Source of the DNA: Tahibacter soli
GTDB taxonomy: Bacteria > Pseudomonadota > Gammaproteobacteria > Xanthomonadales > Rhodanobacteraceae
Assembly (NCBI RefSeq): GCF_025717065.2
Contig: NZ_JAOVZO020000003.1
Location: 806,001-870,000 of the forward strand
Direction of reading: 5' to 3'
DNA length: 64,000 nt
This document shows positions 47,729 to 56,647 of this stretch, one piece after another (position 1 is the first letter of the stretch; each line of letters begins with the position of its first letter). The notes under the pieces are model-generated. The model ran no database searches. It had not been told where the DNA came from and saw only the letters and a list, made by a program, of their open reading frames with translations. The position numbers and the translations under genes are program-made.

Positions 47729-49519
47729 ATGGAACTCATCCGAAATTTCTCGATCATCGCCCACGTCGATCACGGCAAGTCGACGCTGGCCGATCGCATC
47801 ATTCAGCTTTGCGGCGGCCTTGAAGCGCGCGAAATGGAAGCGCAGGTGCTCGATTCGAATCCGATCGAGCGCGAGCGCGGCATCACGATCAAGGCGCAGA
47901 GCGTGTCCTTGCCGTACAAGGCCAAGGATGGAAAGGTATACCAGTTGAACTTCATCGACACGCCGGGTCACGTCGACTTCAGCTACGAGGTGAGCCGATC
48001 GCTCGCCGCGTGCGAAGGCGCGCTGCTCGTCGTCGACGCCGCGCAAGGCGTCGAGGCGCAGTCGGTCGCCAACTGCTACACCGCGGTCGAGCAGGGCCTG
48101 GAAGTCATTCCGGTGCTCAACAAGATCGACCTGCCGACCGCCGACATCGAACGCGCCAAGTCGGAGATCGAAGCCGTCATCGGCATCGACGCGACCGACG
48201 CGATTCCGATCAGCGCCAAGACGGGCCAGAACATCGTCGACGTGCTCGAGGCGATCGTCGCGCGCATCCCGCCGCCGAAGCCGCGCGACACCGACAAGCT
48301 GCAGGCGCTGATCATCGACTCGTGGTTCGACAACTACCTGGGCGTCGTGTCGCTCGTGCGCGTGATGCAGGGCGAGATCAAGCCGAAGGACAAGATCCTC
48401 GTCATGTCGACCGGCCGCTGGCACGAAGTCGACCAGGTCGGCGTGTTCACGCCCAAGCGCAAGGTCATGCCCAAGCTCGGCGCCGGCGACGTGGGCTGGA
48501 TCTGCGCGTCGATCAAGGACGTCCACGGCGCGCCGGTCGGCGATACGCTGACCTTGAACGCCGATCCCGCGCCGGGTCCGCTGCCGGGCTTCCAGAAGAT
48601 GCAGTCGCGCGTGTTCGCGGGCCTGTTTCCGACCGTCGCCGACGACTACGGTTCGCTGCGCGAGGCGCTCGACAAGCTCAAGCTCAACGACGCCGCGCTG
48701 AACTTCGAACCGGAAAGCTCCGAAGCGATGGGCTTCGGCTTCCGCTGCGGCTTCCTCGGCCTCCTGCACATGGACATCATCCAGGAGCGGCTCGAGCGCG
48801 AATACGATCTCGACCTCATCACCACGGCGCCGACCGTCGTCTACGAGGTGCTGCAGACCGACGGCAGCGTGCTCTCGCTCGACAATCCGGCGAAGCTGCC
48901 GGCGACGCAGTACGTCGAAGAGGTGCGCGAGCCGATCATCGTCGCCGACATCCTCACGCCGCCGGAATACGTCGGCAACGTGATCAGCCTGTGCGAAGAA
49001 AAGCGCGGCGTGCAGCGCTCGATCAACTACGTCTCGACGCAGGTCAAGATCAGCTACGAGCTGCCGCTGGCCGAAGTCGTGCTCGACTTCTTCGACAAGT
49101 TGAAGTCGGTGTCGCGCGGCTACGCGTCGATGGACTACCACTTCCTGGAGTTCCGCGCCGGCCCGTTCGTGCGCCTGGACGTGCTGATCAACGGCGACCG
49201 CGTCGACGCGTTGAGCCTGATCGTGCACCGCAATCTCGCCGACCGCCGCGGCCGCGACCTCGTCGAGAAGATGAAGGAGCTGATTCCGCGCCAGCAGTTC
49301 GACGTCGCCGTGCAGGCCGCGATCGGTTCGCAGGTCATCGCGCGTTCGACCGTCAAGGCGCTGCGCAAGAACGTACTCGCCAAGTGCTACGGCGGCGACG
49401 TGTCGCGCAAGCGCAAGCTGCTGGAGAAGCAGAAGGAAGGCAAGAAGCGCATGAAGCAGGTCGGCAGCGTCGACATTCCGCAGGAGGCGTTCCTCGCCGT
49501 CCTGCAGATGGACAAGTAG
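47729..49519 (+). CDS. lepA: Elongation factor 4 (LepA)
   Basis: This is a 596-residue translational GTPase that acts on the ribosome during initiation/elongation under stress. G1 is [13 protein letters not shown], switch II is [13 protein letters not shown]4 is NKIDLP. The later EF-G-like domains and the LepA-specific C-terminal domain ([23 protein letters not shown]) are complete, with the conserved end [20 protein letters not shown]. It starts [15 protein letters not shown], the family start. It opens the conserved lepA-lepB-DUF4845-rnc-era-recO cluster. Confidence 0.98.
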   Translation: MELIRNFSIIAHVDHGKSTLADRIIQLCGGLEAREMEAQVLDSNPIERERGITIKAQSVSLPYKAKDGKVYQLNFIDTPGHVDFSYEVSRSLAACEGALLVVDAAQGVEAQSVANCYTAVEQGLEVIPVLNKIDLPTADIERAKSEIEAVIGIDATDAIPISAKTGQNIVDVLEAIVARIPPPKPRDTDKLQALIIDSWFDNYLGVVSLVRVMQGEIKPKDKILVMSTGRWHEVDQVGVFTPKRKVMPKLGAGDVGWICASIKDVHGAPVGDTLTLNADPAPGPLPGFQKMQSRVFAGLFPTVADDYGSLREALDKLKLNDAALNFEPESSEAMGFGFRCGFLGLLHMDIIQERLEREYDLDLITTAPTVVYEVLQTDGSVLSLDNPAKLPATQYVEEVREPIIVADILTPPEYVGNVISLCEEKRGVQRSINYVSTQVKISYELPLAEVVLDFFDKLKSVSRGYASMDYHFLEFRAGPFVRLDVLINGDRVDALSLIVHRNLADRRGRDLVEKMKELIPRQQFDVAVQAAIGSQVIARSTVKALRKNVLAKCYGGDVSRKRKLLEKQKEGKKRMKQVGSVDIPQEAFLAVLQMDK

Positions 49520-49583
49520 CGCAAGCCGCGTCGTCGGCAACACCCGAGAAGATGCGCAGGCTCCGCTTGCGCCGTTCGATTGA

Positions 49584-49606
49584 GAAACAGGCACGAAGCC
49601 TGTTTC
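49584..49606 (+). terminator. Hairpin between lepA and lepB
   Basis: GAAACAGGC pairs with GCCTGTTTC (9 bp, loop ACGAA), 25 bases before the lepB start. There is no T-tract, so it may modulate lepB translation or mark the end of a lepA transcript. Confidence 0.4.
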
Positions 49607-49630
49607 CCGACATACTGTGAGGAGCAGGGG

Positions 49631-50509
49631 ATGCATCTAGATTTCGCCGCGGTCCTGGTCGCGCTGACGTTTCTGACCGGCGTGATTTGGGGGTTGGACA
49701 CGCTGCTGTTCGCCAAGGACCGCGCGGCGCGCACGCCGGCGGGCGAACTGCCGCGCGAGCCGCTCCTCGTCGAGTACTCGCGCTCGTTCTTTCCGGTCAT
49801 CCTGATCGTGCTGCTGTTTCGCTCGTTTCTCGCCGAACCGTTCCGTATCCCGTCCGGATCGATGATGCCGACGCTGCTCGTCGGCGATTTCATCCTTGTT
49901 AACAAATTTTCCTACGGCATCCGGTTGCCGGTGATCGACAAGAAGATCATCCCGATCGGAGAGCCCCAGCGCGGCGACGTCGTCGTGTTCCGCTACCCCG
50001 GCGATCCGAAGCTCGGCGCGAGCGATCCGAACCTCGGCAACGACTACATCAAGCGCATCGTCGGCCTGCCGGGCGACGAGATCGCATATCGCGACAACAC
50101 GTTGTTCGTCAACGGCGAACAGGTCGCGACGACCTATCTGCAGCCGTATGTCGAATCCAAGGAAATGCGCTGGGACGGCAAGCTGCGCTCGAGCCTGAGC
50201 GCCTCGGACACCGAAGACCGCAAGCTCGCGAGCGGCCAGGCGGTCGTGTCGCTCGAGCATCTGCCGGGCGCCGAGCATCGCGTCATCGACATTCCGAACG
50301 TGACCTCGACGACCGACAACGTGTGGCGCGTGCCGCCGGGCCACTATTTCGCGATGGGCGATAATCGCGATAATAGCGCCGACAGCCGCGTGTGGGGGTT
50401 CGTTCCCGAGGAAAACCTCGTGGGCAAGGCGTTTGTCATCTGGATGAGCTGGCGGGGGCTGGACAACGGCGTGATCGACTTCAGTCGACTCGGCACCTTG
50501 ATCAAGTAA
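49631..50509 (+). CDS. lepB: Signal peptidase I
   Basis: This 292-residue membrane peptidase removes signal peptides from exported proteins. The ATG at 49631 follows AGGAG at 7 bases. Two N-terminal membrane segments (DFAAVLVALTFLTGVIWGL and FFPVILIVLLFRSFLA) are followed by the catalytic Ser77 in IPSGSMMPTL and Lys141 in DYIKRIVGLPGD. The C-terminal signature GDNRDNSADSRVWGFV is complete. The many exported proteins in this window are its likely substrates. The DUF4845 gene follows after 15 bases. Confidence 0.97.
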   Translation: MHLDFAAVLVALTFLTGVIWGLDTLLFAKDRAARTPAGELPREPLLVEYSRSFFPVILIVLLFRSFLAEPFRIPSGSMMPTLLVGDFILVNKFSYGIRLPVIDKKIIPIGEPQRGDVVVFRYPGDPKLGASDPNLGNDYIKRIVGLPGDEIAYRDNTLFVNGEQVATTYLQPYVESKEMRWDGKLRSSLSASDTEDRKLASGQAVVSLEHLPGAEHRVIDIPNVTSTTDNVWRVPPGHYFAMGDNRDNSADSRVWGFVPEENLVGKAFVIWMSWRGLDNGVIDFSRLGTLIK

Positions 50510-50524
50510 GAGGAGAGTTTCGCC

Positions 50525-50905
50525 ATGGTAAAGCAGCGCGGCATCACCCTCATCGGTTTTGCCATCCTCCTGGTCGTCCTCGGCTTCTTCGCCTACGCGG
50601 GAATGAAGCTCGTACCGGTCTATTCCGAGTACATGGGCGTCGTCAAATCGATGAACCTCCTCAAGGCGGAGCAGGGCATCGGCGAGAAGTCGGTCGAAGA
50701 AATCCGCCACATGCTCAACGTCAAGTTCGACACGCAATACGTCGACGACGCGGCGATTCCGCCGCAGAACATCCAGCTGCGCAAACAGGGCGGCGCGACG
50801 AGTCTGCGGATCTTCTACGACCGTCGCATCGACTTCATCTACAACGTCGATCTTCTCGTCAGCTTCGACAAGACCGTCGATCTGACCGGCCAGTCGTCCT
50901 ATTGA
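50525..50905 (+). CDS. DUF4845 membrane-anchored protein
   Basis: This 126-residue protein has one N-terminal membrane segment (GITLIGFAILLVVLGFFAYAGMKLVPVY) and a small extracytoplasmic domain. Position between lepB and rnc, length and the VPVYSEYMGV block match DUF4845, a family of unknown function restricted to this gene order in proteobacteria. The start has AGGAGAG 8 bases upstream. Its TGA stop overlaps the TTG start of rnc. Confidence 0.9.
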   Translation: MVKQRGITLIGFAILLVVLGFFAYAGMKLVPVYSEYMGVVKSMNLLKAEQGIGEKSVEEIRHMLNVKFDTQYVDDAAIPPQNIQLRKQGGATSLRIFYDRRIDFIYNVDLLVSFDKTVDLTGQSSY

Positions 50906-51561
50906 AGCCAAACTTTCCCCACCGCTTCCGCAACGAGGGTCTGTACGAACAGGCCCTCACGCATCGCAGCGCGGCGCGGCTCAACAACGAACGACTCGAA
51001 TTTCTCGGCGACTCGCTGGTCAACATGCTCGTCGCCGAAATGCTGTACGAGACGCATCCGCGCGCCGACGAAGGCGTGCTGACGCGGCTGCGCGCGCAGC
51101 TCGTGCGCGGCTCGACGCTCGCGGAAATCGCGCGCGAACTCGACCTCGGCGACGCGCTCGTCCTCGGTAGCGGCGAGTTGAAGAGCGGCGGCTTCCGCCG
51201 CGATTCGATACTCGCCGACGCGCTCGAAGCGCTGATCGCCGCGACCTATCTCGACGCCGGCTGGCAGGCGTGCCGCGACGTCGTGCGTACGCTCTACGCC
51301 TCGCGAATCGCGACGCTGGGCGTCTCCGAGAAAGATCCGAAAACGCGCCTGCAGGAATTTCTGCAGGCCAACGGCCTGCCGTTGCCGCAGTACGAGCTCG
51401 TCGCCAGCACCGGCGAAGACCACGCCAAGCTGTTCGACGTCGAATGCGTCGTGGCCGATCCGGCGCTGCGCCTGCCGGGGCACGGCACGAGCCGTCGCGC
51501 GGCGGAACAGATGGCGGCCGAAGCCGCATTGAACGAAATCAAAGGAATTCTTCGCGCATGA
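50902..51561 (+). CDS. rnc: Ribonuclease III, TTG start
   Basis: This 219-residue dsRNA endonuclease matures rRNA and cuts regulatory RNAs. The nuclease signature [18 protein letters not shown] and the second acidic cluster [15 protein letters not shown] are present, and a dsRNA-binding domain occupies about 148-219 ([22 protein letters not shown]). The start is TTG at 50902 (M-K-P-N-F-P-H-R-F), overlapping the previous stop as TTGA; no ATG precedes the catalytic region. There is no clear ribosome site, so translation depends on coupling. Its own stop overlaps the era ATG. Confidence 0.95.
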   Translation: MKPNFPHRFRNEGLYEQALTHRSAARLNNERLEFLGDSLVNMLVAEMLYETHPRADEGVLTRLRAQLVRGSTLAEIARELDLGDALVLGSGELKSGGFRRDSILADALEALIAATYLDAGWQACRDVVRTLYASRIATLGVSEKDPKTRLQEFLQANGLPLPQYELVASTGEDHAKLFDVECVVADPALRLPGHGTSRRAAEQMAAEAALNEIKGILRA

Positions 51562-52490
51562 GCGACGACACCGCGCTCGACCCGGGCAAGCCCACGGACC
51601 CGCAGCATCGTTGCGGCCTGGTCGCGCTGCTCGGCCGGCCCAACGTCGGCAAATCGACGCTGCTCAACGCGCTGATCGGTTTTCGCGTCAGCATCGTGAG
51701 TCCCAAACCGCAGACGACGCGCCATCGCATTCTCGGCATCGCGACGCGACCCGGCGCGCAGCTCCTGTTCGTCGATACGCCCGGCATGCACTCGGGCGCC
51801 AAGCGCGCGATTAACCGCCAGCTCAACCGCGCGGCGCGCCACGCGATCGAAGAGGTCGACGTGCTCGTGCACGTGATCGAAGCGGGCCGCTACGCCGACG
51901 AAGACGAGCAGGTGTGGAAGGCCATGCGCGCGAGCGGCAAGCCGTGCGTGCTCGCGATCAACAAGGTCGACGCGCTCAAGAACCGCGAAACGCTGCTGCC
52001 GTTCATCGCGCAGCTGACGCGCGAGCACGACTACGCCGCGGTCGTCATCGTCTCGGCGCGCAAGCGCGACGGTCTCGATGCGCTCGAACGCGAGATCGTC
52101 GCGCGCCTGCCGCTGGCCCCGCCGACGTACGGCGAAGACGAAATCACCGACCGCAGCGAGCGCTTCCTCGCGGCCGAACTCGTGCGCGAGCAGCTGATGC
52201 GCCAGCTCGGCCAGGAGCTGCCGTATTCCTGCACCGTCGAGATCGAACAGTTCGCCGAACGCGAGGACGGCGTCGCCGAAGTCGGCGCGGTGATCTGGGT
52301 CGAACGCCAGGGCCAGAAAGCGATCGTGATCGGCGCGGCCGGACAACGGCTCAAGGACGTCGGCACCGCCGCGCGCCTCGCGATGGAGCGCCTGTTCGAA
52401 CGCAAGGTGTTCCTGAAACTCTGGGTGCGCGTGCGCGAAAACTGGTCGGACGACGAAGCGGCGCTCAAGCGCTTCGGCTACGAGGGCTGA
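51558..52490 (+). CDS. era: GTPase Era
   Basis: This 310-residue GTPase binds 16S rRNA and assists 30S assembly. G1 is [15 protein letters not shown]2 region [13 protein letters not shown]3 DTPGMH, G4 NKVD. The C-terminal KH domain includes [36 protein letters not shown] (read as consecutive blocks) and the family ending. The start overlaps the rnc stop (ATGA) and the stop overlaps the recO start (TGATG), so rnc, era and recO are translationally linked. Confidence 0.97.
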   Translation: MSDDTALDPGKPTDPQHRCGLVALLGRPNVGKSTLLNALIGFRVSIVSPKPQTTRHRILGIATRPGAQLLFVDTPGMHSGAKRAINRQLNRAARHAIEEVDVLVHVIEAGRYADEDEQVWKAMRASGKPCVLAINKVDALKNRETLLPFIAQLTREHDYAAVVIVSARKRDGLDALEREIVARLPLAPPTYGEDEITDRSERFLAAELVREQLMRQLGQELPYSCTVEIEQFAEREDGVAEVGAVIWVERQGQKAIVIGAAGQRLKDVGTAARLAMERLFERKVFLKLWVRVRENWSDDEAALKRFGYEG

Positions 52491-53209
52491 TGCGCGTCGA
52501 CGGCGCGCCGGGCTGGGTCCTGCACGCGCGGCCGTACCGCGAGACGAGTCTTCTCGTCGAATGCTTCACGCGCGACCACGGCCGGCTCGGTCTCGTCGCG
52601 CGCGGCGTGCGGCGCGAACGTCCGCGTTTCGCGCGCGCCTTGCTGCAGCCGCTGACGCCGCTCGAACTCGGCTGGGTCGGGCAGGGCGAGCTGGCGACGC
52701 TCGCGGCGATCGAGGCCGCCGGCCAGCCGCTCGCGCCCGGCGGCGAAGCGCGCCTGTGCGCGCTGTACGTCAACGAACTCGTACTGCGTCTGACGCCGCG
52801 GCTCGACGCGCAGCCCGACCTGTACGCGGCCTATGTCGATACGCTCGAACGCCTCGCGTCGAACCGTTCGCACGCGTGGACCTTGCGGCGTTTCGAGCGC
52901 GACCTGCTCGGCCAGACCGGCTACGGCCTCGTTCTCGACGTCGACGCCGACAGCGGCGAGCCGCTGGTGGCCGACGGCGAATACAGCTACGTGCCCGAAC
53001 ACGGCGTGATCGCCTGGAACGGCAAGGCCGGCACGCTATGCCTGAGCGGCAGCACACTGATCGCGCTCGCCGACGACGTCGAACCGGCCGCGCGCGACCT
53101 CGTCGCGCTCAAGCGTCTGATGCGCGCGCTGATCAGCCACCAGCTCGGCGGCGCGTCGCTGCGTTCGTGGGGGCTCGTCGGCACGCGCGCGAACGAACCT
53201 CAAAGCTGA
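52490..53209 (+). CDS. recO: DNA repair protein RecO
   Basis: This 239-residue protein loads RecA with RecF/RecR during recombinational repair. The N-terminal OB fold (WVLHARPYRETSLLVECFTRDHGRLGLVARGVRR in successive strands) is followed by the helical C-terminal domain (ALYVNELVLRLTPRLD, FERDLLGQTGYGL). The expected C-terminal zinc cysteines of some RecO proteins are absent, as in many gammaproteobacteria. The last 10 bases overlap the 3' end of the convergent response-regulator gene. pdxJ, often next in this cluster, is missing. Confidence 0.93.
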   Translation: MRVDGAPGWVLHARPYRETSLLVECFTRDHGRLGLVARGVRRERPRFARALLQPLTPLELGWVGQGELATLAAIEAAGQPLAPGGEARLCALYVNELVLRLTPRLDAQPDLYAAYVDTLERLASNRSHAWTLRRFERDLLGQTGYGLVLDVDADSGEPLVADGEYSYVPEHGVIAWNGKAGTLCLSGSTLIALADDVEPAARDLVALKRLMRALISHQLGGASLRSWGLVGTRANEPQS

Positions 53210-53931
53210 CCGCGCAGCGCCGCGAGCGTCGCCGCCGCGGTCGAGCGCAGTTCCTGCATCGCCGCGCCCTGTACCGACGTGCCGAGCACGCGCCGCAGGC
53301 TGCGCGCCGCTTCGTCGAGCCTGCCCGCGCCGCAGAAGCCGCACGACGCGCGCAGGCGATGCAGGCGGTCGGCGAGGCCGGCGTCGTCGTCGCGCGCGAG
53401 AAAGCCGTCGAGTTCGTCCGACAGCGTGTCGAGTTCGTCGACGAACATCGCGCGCAGCGAAGCGACGACGGCGATGTCGCCGCACGCCGTGATCGCCGCC
53501 GCATCGTCGAGCAGACCGCTGCCGGTCGCATAGACCGCACGCGTTTCGGCGACGCGCGAGCGCGGCGCGAGCAGCGCGCGCAGCAGATCGTCGAGTTCGG
53601 CCAGCGTCGCCGGCTTGCCGAGCACCGCGTCGAAACCTTGCGCGACGAGCGCCGTGCGGCGCACCGCGTCGAGTTCGGCGCTCGTCGCGACGAGCCGTGC
53701 GCCGGCGGACGCCGCCGTCGTGCTCGCGCGCAGCCGCGCGTACACCTGCGTACCCGAAAGATGCGGCATGTCGAGGTCGAGCAGCAGCGCGTCGTAGCGG
53801 CGTTCGTTCGCGAGCGCGAGCGCCTGGGCGCCGTCTTCGGCGCAGTCGCATTGATGGCCCAGGCCGCGCAGCGCTTCGGCGAAAAAACGCAGCGAAAGCG
53901 GGTTGTCGTCGGCGACGAGGATGCGAGGCAT
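53200..53931 (-). CDS. Response-regulator receiver fused to an Hpt domain
   Basis: This 243-residue protein has a receiver domain (about 1-120) with Asp8/Asp9, phospho-acceptor Asp52 in LLLDLDMPHLSG and the lysine in VLGKPATLAEL. A C-terminal histidine-phosphotransfer domain carries LHRLRASCGFCGAGRLDEA, matching the HxLKGSxxxxGA pattern with Arg for Lys. Such orphan REC-Hpt proteins pass phosphate between a sensor kinase and a regulator. No sensor kinase is adjacent. It starts at 53931, back to back with and overlapping possible starts of the divergent ydbH-like gene, and converges with recO. Confidence 0.88.
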   Translation of the reverse strand: MPRILVADDNPLSLRFFAEALRGLGHQCDCAEDGAQALALANERRYDALLLDLDMPHLSGTQVYARLRASTTAASAGARLVATSAELDAVRRTALVAQGFDAVLGKPATLAELDDLLRALLAPRSRVAETRAVYATGSGLLDDAAAITACGDIAVVASLRAMFVDELDTLSDELDGFLARDDDAGLADRLHRLRASCGFCGAGRLDEAARSLRRVLGTSVQGAAMQELRSTAAATLAALRGQL

Positions 53932-53983
53932 GACGATTCAGGCGCGAATCGGCAGAATGGCGCGAGTTTCCGCGGAGCCGCCC

Positions 53984-55966
53984 GTGTTGCGAACTGCGCT
54001 TGCCGCCATGCTCGCCCTCTCGTTCGCCCCGGTCGCCGATGCGCGCGTCGCGCGCGTCAGGCTCGATCGCCTGGAAACCGCATCGATTATTGCACAAGGC
54101 ATCGAAGTGAAACTCGCCGGCGACGCGCCGCGACTGACGCTCGACGTCGCGCGTCTCTCGGCGCCGACGTTGTCCGGCGCGGAGGTTGCGCTGCATGCCG
54201 AATGCGCGTTGGCGAAGACCGACGTGGGCTGGCGCTGCGCCGGCGACGCGTCGTCGCAAGCGGGCAAGGCGTCCGCCAAGGCCGGCTTCGACGCGACGAT
54301 AGCGAACGGCCGGCTCGCGCTCGCCGTCGAACGCAAACCGGCGAAGCTGCGCGTCGCGCAGGGCGACGCCGGCGCGTGGCGATTCACGCTCGACGGCCTG
54401 CCGCTCGCGTGGTTCGAGGCGCAGCTCGCGGCGCAATGGCCCGATGCGAAACCGCCTGCCGGCACGCTCGGCGCCGATCTCGCGTGGCGCGCCGACGAAC
54501 CGGCGCGCGTCCGCGGCAGCTATCGCATCGCCGGTTTCGGCTTCGACGCGAACGGCGGGCGCATCGCCGCGGCGAACCTCGCGTTCGGAGGCAAGCTCGA
54601 CGTCGACGCGCGTGCCGCGCCGCCGGTCGTGTCGCATGCCGGCGCGATCGACGGCGGCGAAATCCTCGTCGGCGACTTCTACGCGAAGTTCGCCGACGCG
54701 CGCACCGCGCTCGACTTCACGCTGACCGGCGGCGGCGGGCGCTGGACGCTCAAGTCGATGCGCTTCGACGACCCCGGCGTGCTGCGCGTGGCGGGTTCCG
54801 CGCAGATCGACCTTGCCGCGTCGCCGCCGCTCGCCGCGCTCGCGCTCGATACGGTCGAGGCGACCTTGCCGGCCGCGTTCGAGCGTTACGCCAAGAGCGC
54901 GCTCGCGCCGCGCTCGTTCGGCGAGCTGGCGACCGGCGGTTCGCTGCGCGGCTCGCTGCGCGTCGATGCCGCGGGCCTCGCCGCTTTCTCGATCGCCGCG
55001 CGGCAGGTCGACGCGGTCGACGCGCAGCAGCGGTTCGCGCTGCGCGGCGTCGACGGCGCGGTGGCGTGGTCGCGCGACGGTGCAACGGAACCGTCGCCGC
55101 TCGCGTGGCGGTCGATCGAGCTGTACAAGTTGACTTTTGATGAAACGCGCACGGTCTGGCGCAGCCGCGACGGCGTGCTCGGCCTCGCCGAACCCGCGCG
55201 CCTGCCGCTGTTCGGCGGCGCGATCGAGGTGTCGCGCCTGGACGTGCGTCCCGATGCCGCGCGCAACGAACGTCTCGCCGCCGGCTTCGCGGTGCACGAC
55301 GTCGACATGGCGCGCCTGTCGGCCGCGTTCGGCTGGCCGAGCTTCGGCGGCAAGCTCGGCGGCGCGGTGCCGCAGATCCGCTACGCCGGCGAGCGTGCCG
55401 AACTCGACGGCGGCCTGATGCTCAACGTGTTCGACGGCACGATCAACGTCACCGGACTCGCGCTCGAACGTCCGTTCGGCGTCGCGCCGACGCTGGCGGC
55501 CGACATCGCGTTCTCGGGGCTCGACCTGTCGCTCCTGACCGGCACGTTCGACTTCGGCGAAATCTCCGGGCGGCTGTCCGGTTCGATCGCCGCATTGCGG
55601 CTCGTCGACTGGTCGCCGGTGTCGTTCGACGCGCAGATGCATGCGCTGGACGGCGGCAAGATCAGCCAGCGCGCGGTCAACTCGCTGTCGTCGGTCGGCG
55701 GCGGCGGATTCGTGGCCGGCCTGCAGGCGAGCGTGCTGCGCATCTTCGACACGTTCGGCTACGCGCGGCTCGGCCTCGGCTGCCGGCTCGAAAACAACGT
55801 CTGCCGCATGCGCGGACTCGATTCATCGCCGCAAGGCTACACTCTCGTCGACGGTCGCGGCCTGCCGCGCATCCGCATCGTCGGGCATCAGGCGCAGGTC
55901 GACTGGCCGGTGCTCGTCGAGCGGCTCAAGGCGGCGACGTCGGGAACAAAACCAGTAATAAACTAA
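53984..55966 (+). CDS. AsmA-like/YdbH-type envelope protein
   Basis: This protein has about 660 residues. The start is ambiguous: GTG 53984 is preferred because GGAG lies 6 bases upstream and a signal peptide follows (LRTALAAMLALSFAPVADA); ATGs at 53921, 53930 and 53957 are in frame but lie in or against the divergent gene. The body is long stretches of beta strands with TLSGAEV, LRGSLRVDAAG, FGGKLGGAVPQIRY and a conserved C-terminal part (ISQRAVNSLSSVGGGG, GLGCRLENNVCRM), typical of YdbH. E. coli YdbH, with TamB and YhdP, helps move phospholipids to the outer membrane. The next gene is YdbL-like, as in E. coli, which supports the call. Confidence 0.8.
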   Translation: MLRTALAAMLALSFAPVADARVARVRLDRLETASIIAQGIEVKLAGDAPRLTLDVARLSAPTLSGAEVALHAECALAKTDVGWRCAGDASSQAGKASAKAGFDATIANGRLALAVERKPAKLRVAQGDAGAWRFTLDGLPLAWFEAQLAAQWPDAKPPAGTLGADLAWRADEPARVRGSYRIAGFGFDANGGRIAAANLAFGGKLDVDARAAPPVVSHAGAIDGGEILVGDFYAKFADARTALDFTLTGGGGRWTLKSMRFDDPGVLRVAGSAQIDLAASPPLAALALDTVEATLPAAFERYAKSALAPRSFGELATGGSLRGSLRVDAAGLAAFSIAARQVDAVDAQQRFALRGVDGAVAWSRDGATEPSPLAWRSIELYKLTFDETRTVWRSRDGVLGLAEPARLPLFGGAIEVSRLDVRPDAARNERLAAGFAVHDVDMARLSAAFGWPSFGGKLGGAVPQIRYAGERAELDGGLMLNVFDGTINVTGLALERPFGVAPTLAADIAFSGLDLSLLTGTFDFGEISGRLSGSIAALRLVDWSPVSFDAQMHALDGGKISQRAVNSLSSVGGGGFVAGLQASVLRIFDTFGYARLGLGCRLENNVCRMRGLDSSPQGYTLVDGRGLPRIRIVGHQAQVDWPVLVERLKAATSGTKPVIN

Positions 55967-55977
55967 TGGAGCGTCGC

Positions 55978-56571
55978 ATGCGCAAATTCGCCTGGTTCCT
56001 CGCCGCGCTGTCGCTGAGCCTCATGTCGGCCTGCGTCACGATCAACGTGTATTTTCCGGCCGCCGCGGCCGAGAAGGCCGCCGAGCAGTTCATCGGCAAG
56101 GTCATCGGCGACGAGGCCGCCAAGTCCGGCGACGTCAAGCCCGAGCCGCCGGCGCCGCCGCAGCGCCCGCAGGCGAGCGTGCTCGATTTCTTCATCGGCG
56201 CGGCGCACGCGGCCGAGCCCGACCTCAACATCCAGACGCCGGCCGTGCGCGAAATCCAGGCGCGCATGAAGCAGCGCTTCGACGCGACGCTCGTGCGCGC
56301 GTTCGGCGCGGGCACGATCGGCCTGACGCGCGACGGCCTCGTCGCCGTGCGCGACGCCTCGGCCGTGCCGCTCGCCGAGCGCGCGGGGCTGAACCAGGCC
56401 GTCGCCGACGAAAACCGCGACCGCAAGGCCGTCTACCGCGAAATCGCGGTCGGCAACGGCCATCCGGAGTGGGAAGGGCAGATCCAGGGCACGTTCGCCA
56501 AACAGTGGATCGAGCAGGCGCGCGCCGGCTGGTATCATCAGGATCCGTCCGGCGCCTGGAAGCAGAAGTAG
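55978..56571 (+). CDS. YdbL-like lipoprotein (DUF1318)
   Basis: This 197-residue protein starts at ATG 55978, 6 bases after GGAG; ATG 55966 overlaps the previous stop and would add four residues. The lipoprotein signal ends LMSAC (MRKFAWFLAALSLSLMSAC). The C-terminal part (about 100-197) matches DUF1318/YdbL: QAVADENRDRKAVYREIA, IQGTFAKQWIEQARAGWYHQ, GAWKQK. E. coli has a separate small lipoprotein (YnbE) and a soluble YdbL after YdbH; here one protein has both the lipid anchor (CVTINVYFPAAAAEKAA) and the DUF1318 domain, suggesting a fusion. Confidence 0.85.
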   Translation: MRKFAWFLAALSLSLMSACVTINVYFPAAAAEKAAEQFIGKVIGDEAAKSGDVKPEPPAPPQRPQASVLDFFIGAAHAAEPDLNIQTPAVREIQARMKQRFDATLVRAFGAGTIGLTRDGLVAVRDASAVPLAERAGLNQAVADENRDRKAVYREIAVGNGHPEWEGQIQGTFAKQWIEQARAGWYHQDPSGAWKQK

Positions 56572-56607
56572 GCGCGGGCGTTTCCCCCAGCCGACGCAAG
56601 GTTTTCG

Positions 56608-56637
56608 CGCCCGGGTCGCCGCAAGCCGTCCCGGGCG
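56608..56637 (+). other. Hairpin upstream of rlmD
   Basis: CGCCCGGG pairs with CCCGGGCG (8 bp, 14-base loop) in the 76-base gap between the ydbL-like gene and rlmD, 10 bases before the rlmD start. It may act as a weak terminator or hinder translation. Confidence 0.3.
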
Positions 56638-56647
56638 TCGTTCATTG

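Noticed and set aside
45836-49636. A 1266-codon open frame on the minus strand opposite degP and lepA
   Set aside because: It is rich in Arg, Asp, His and Val, has no recognisable domain and mirrors the codon bias of the plus-strand genes. Similar antisense frames opposite the kinases, rnr, the S46 peptidase gene and the ydbH-like gene are also shadows.
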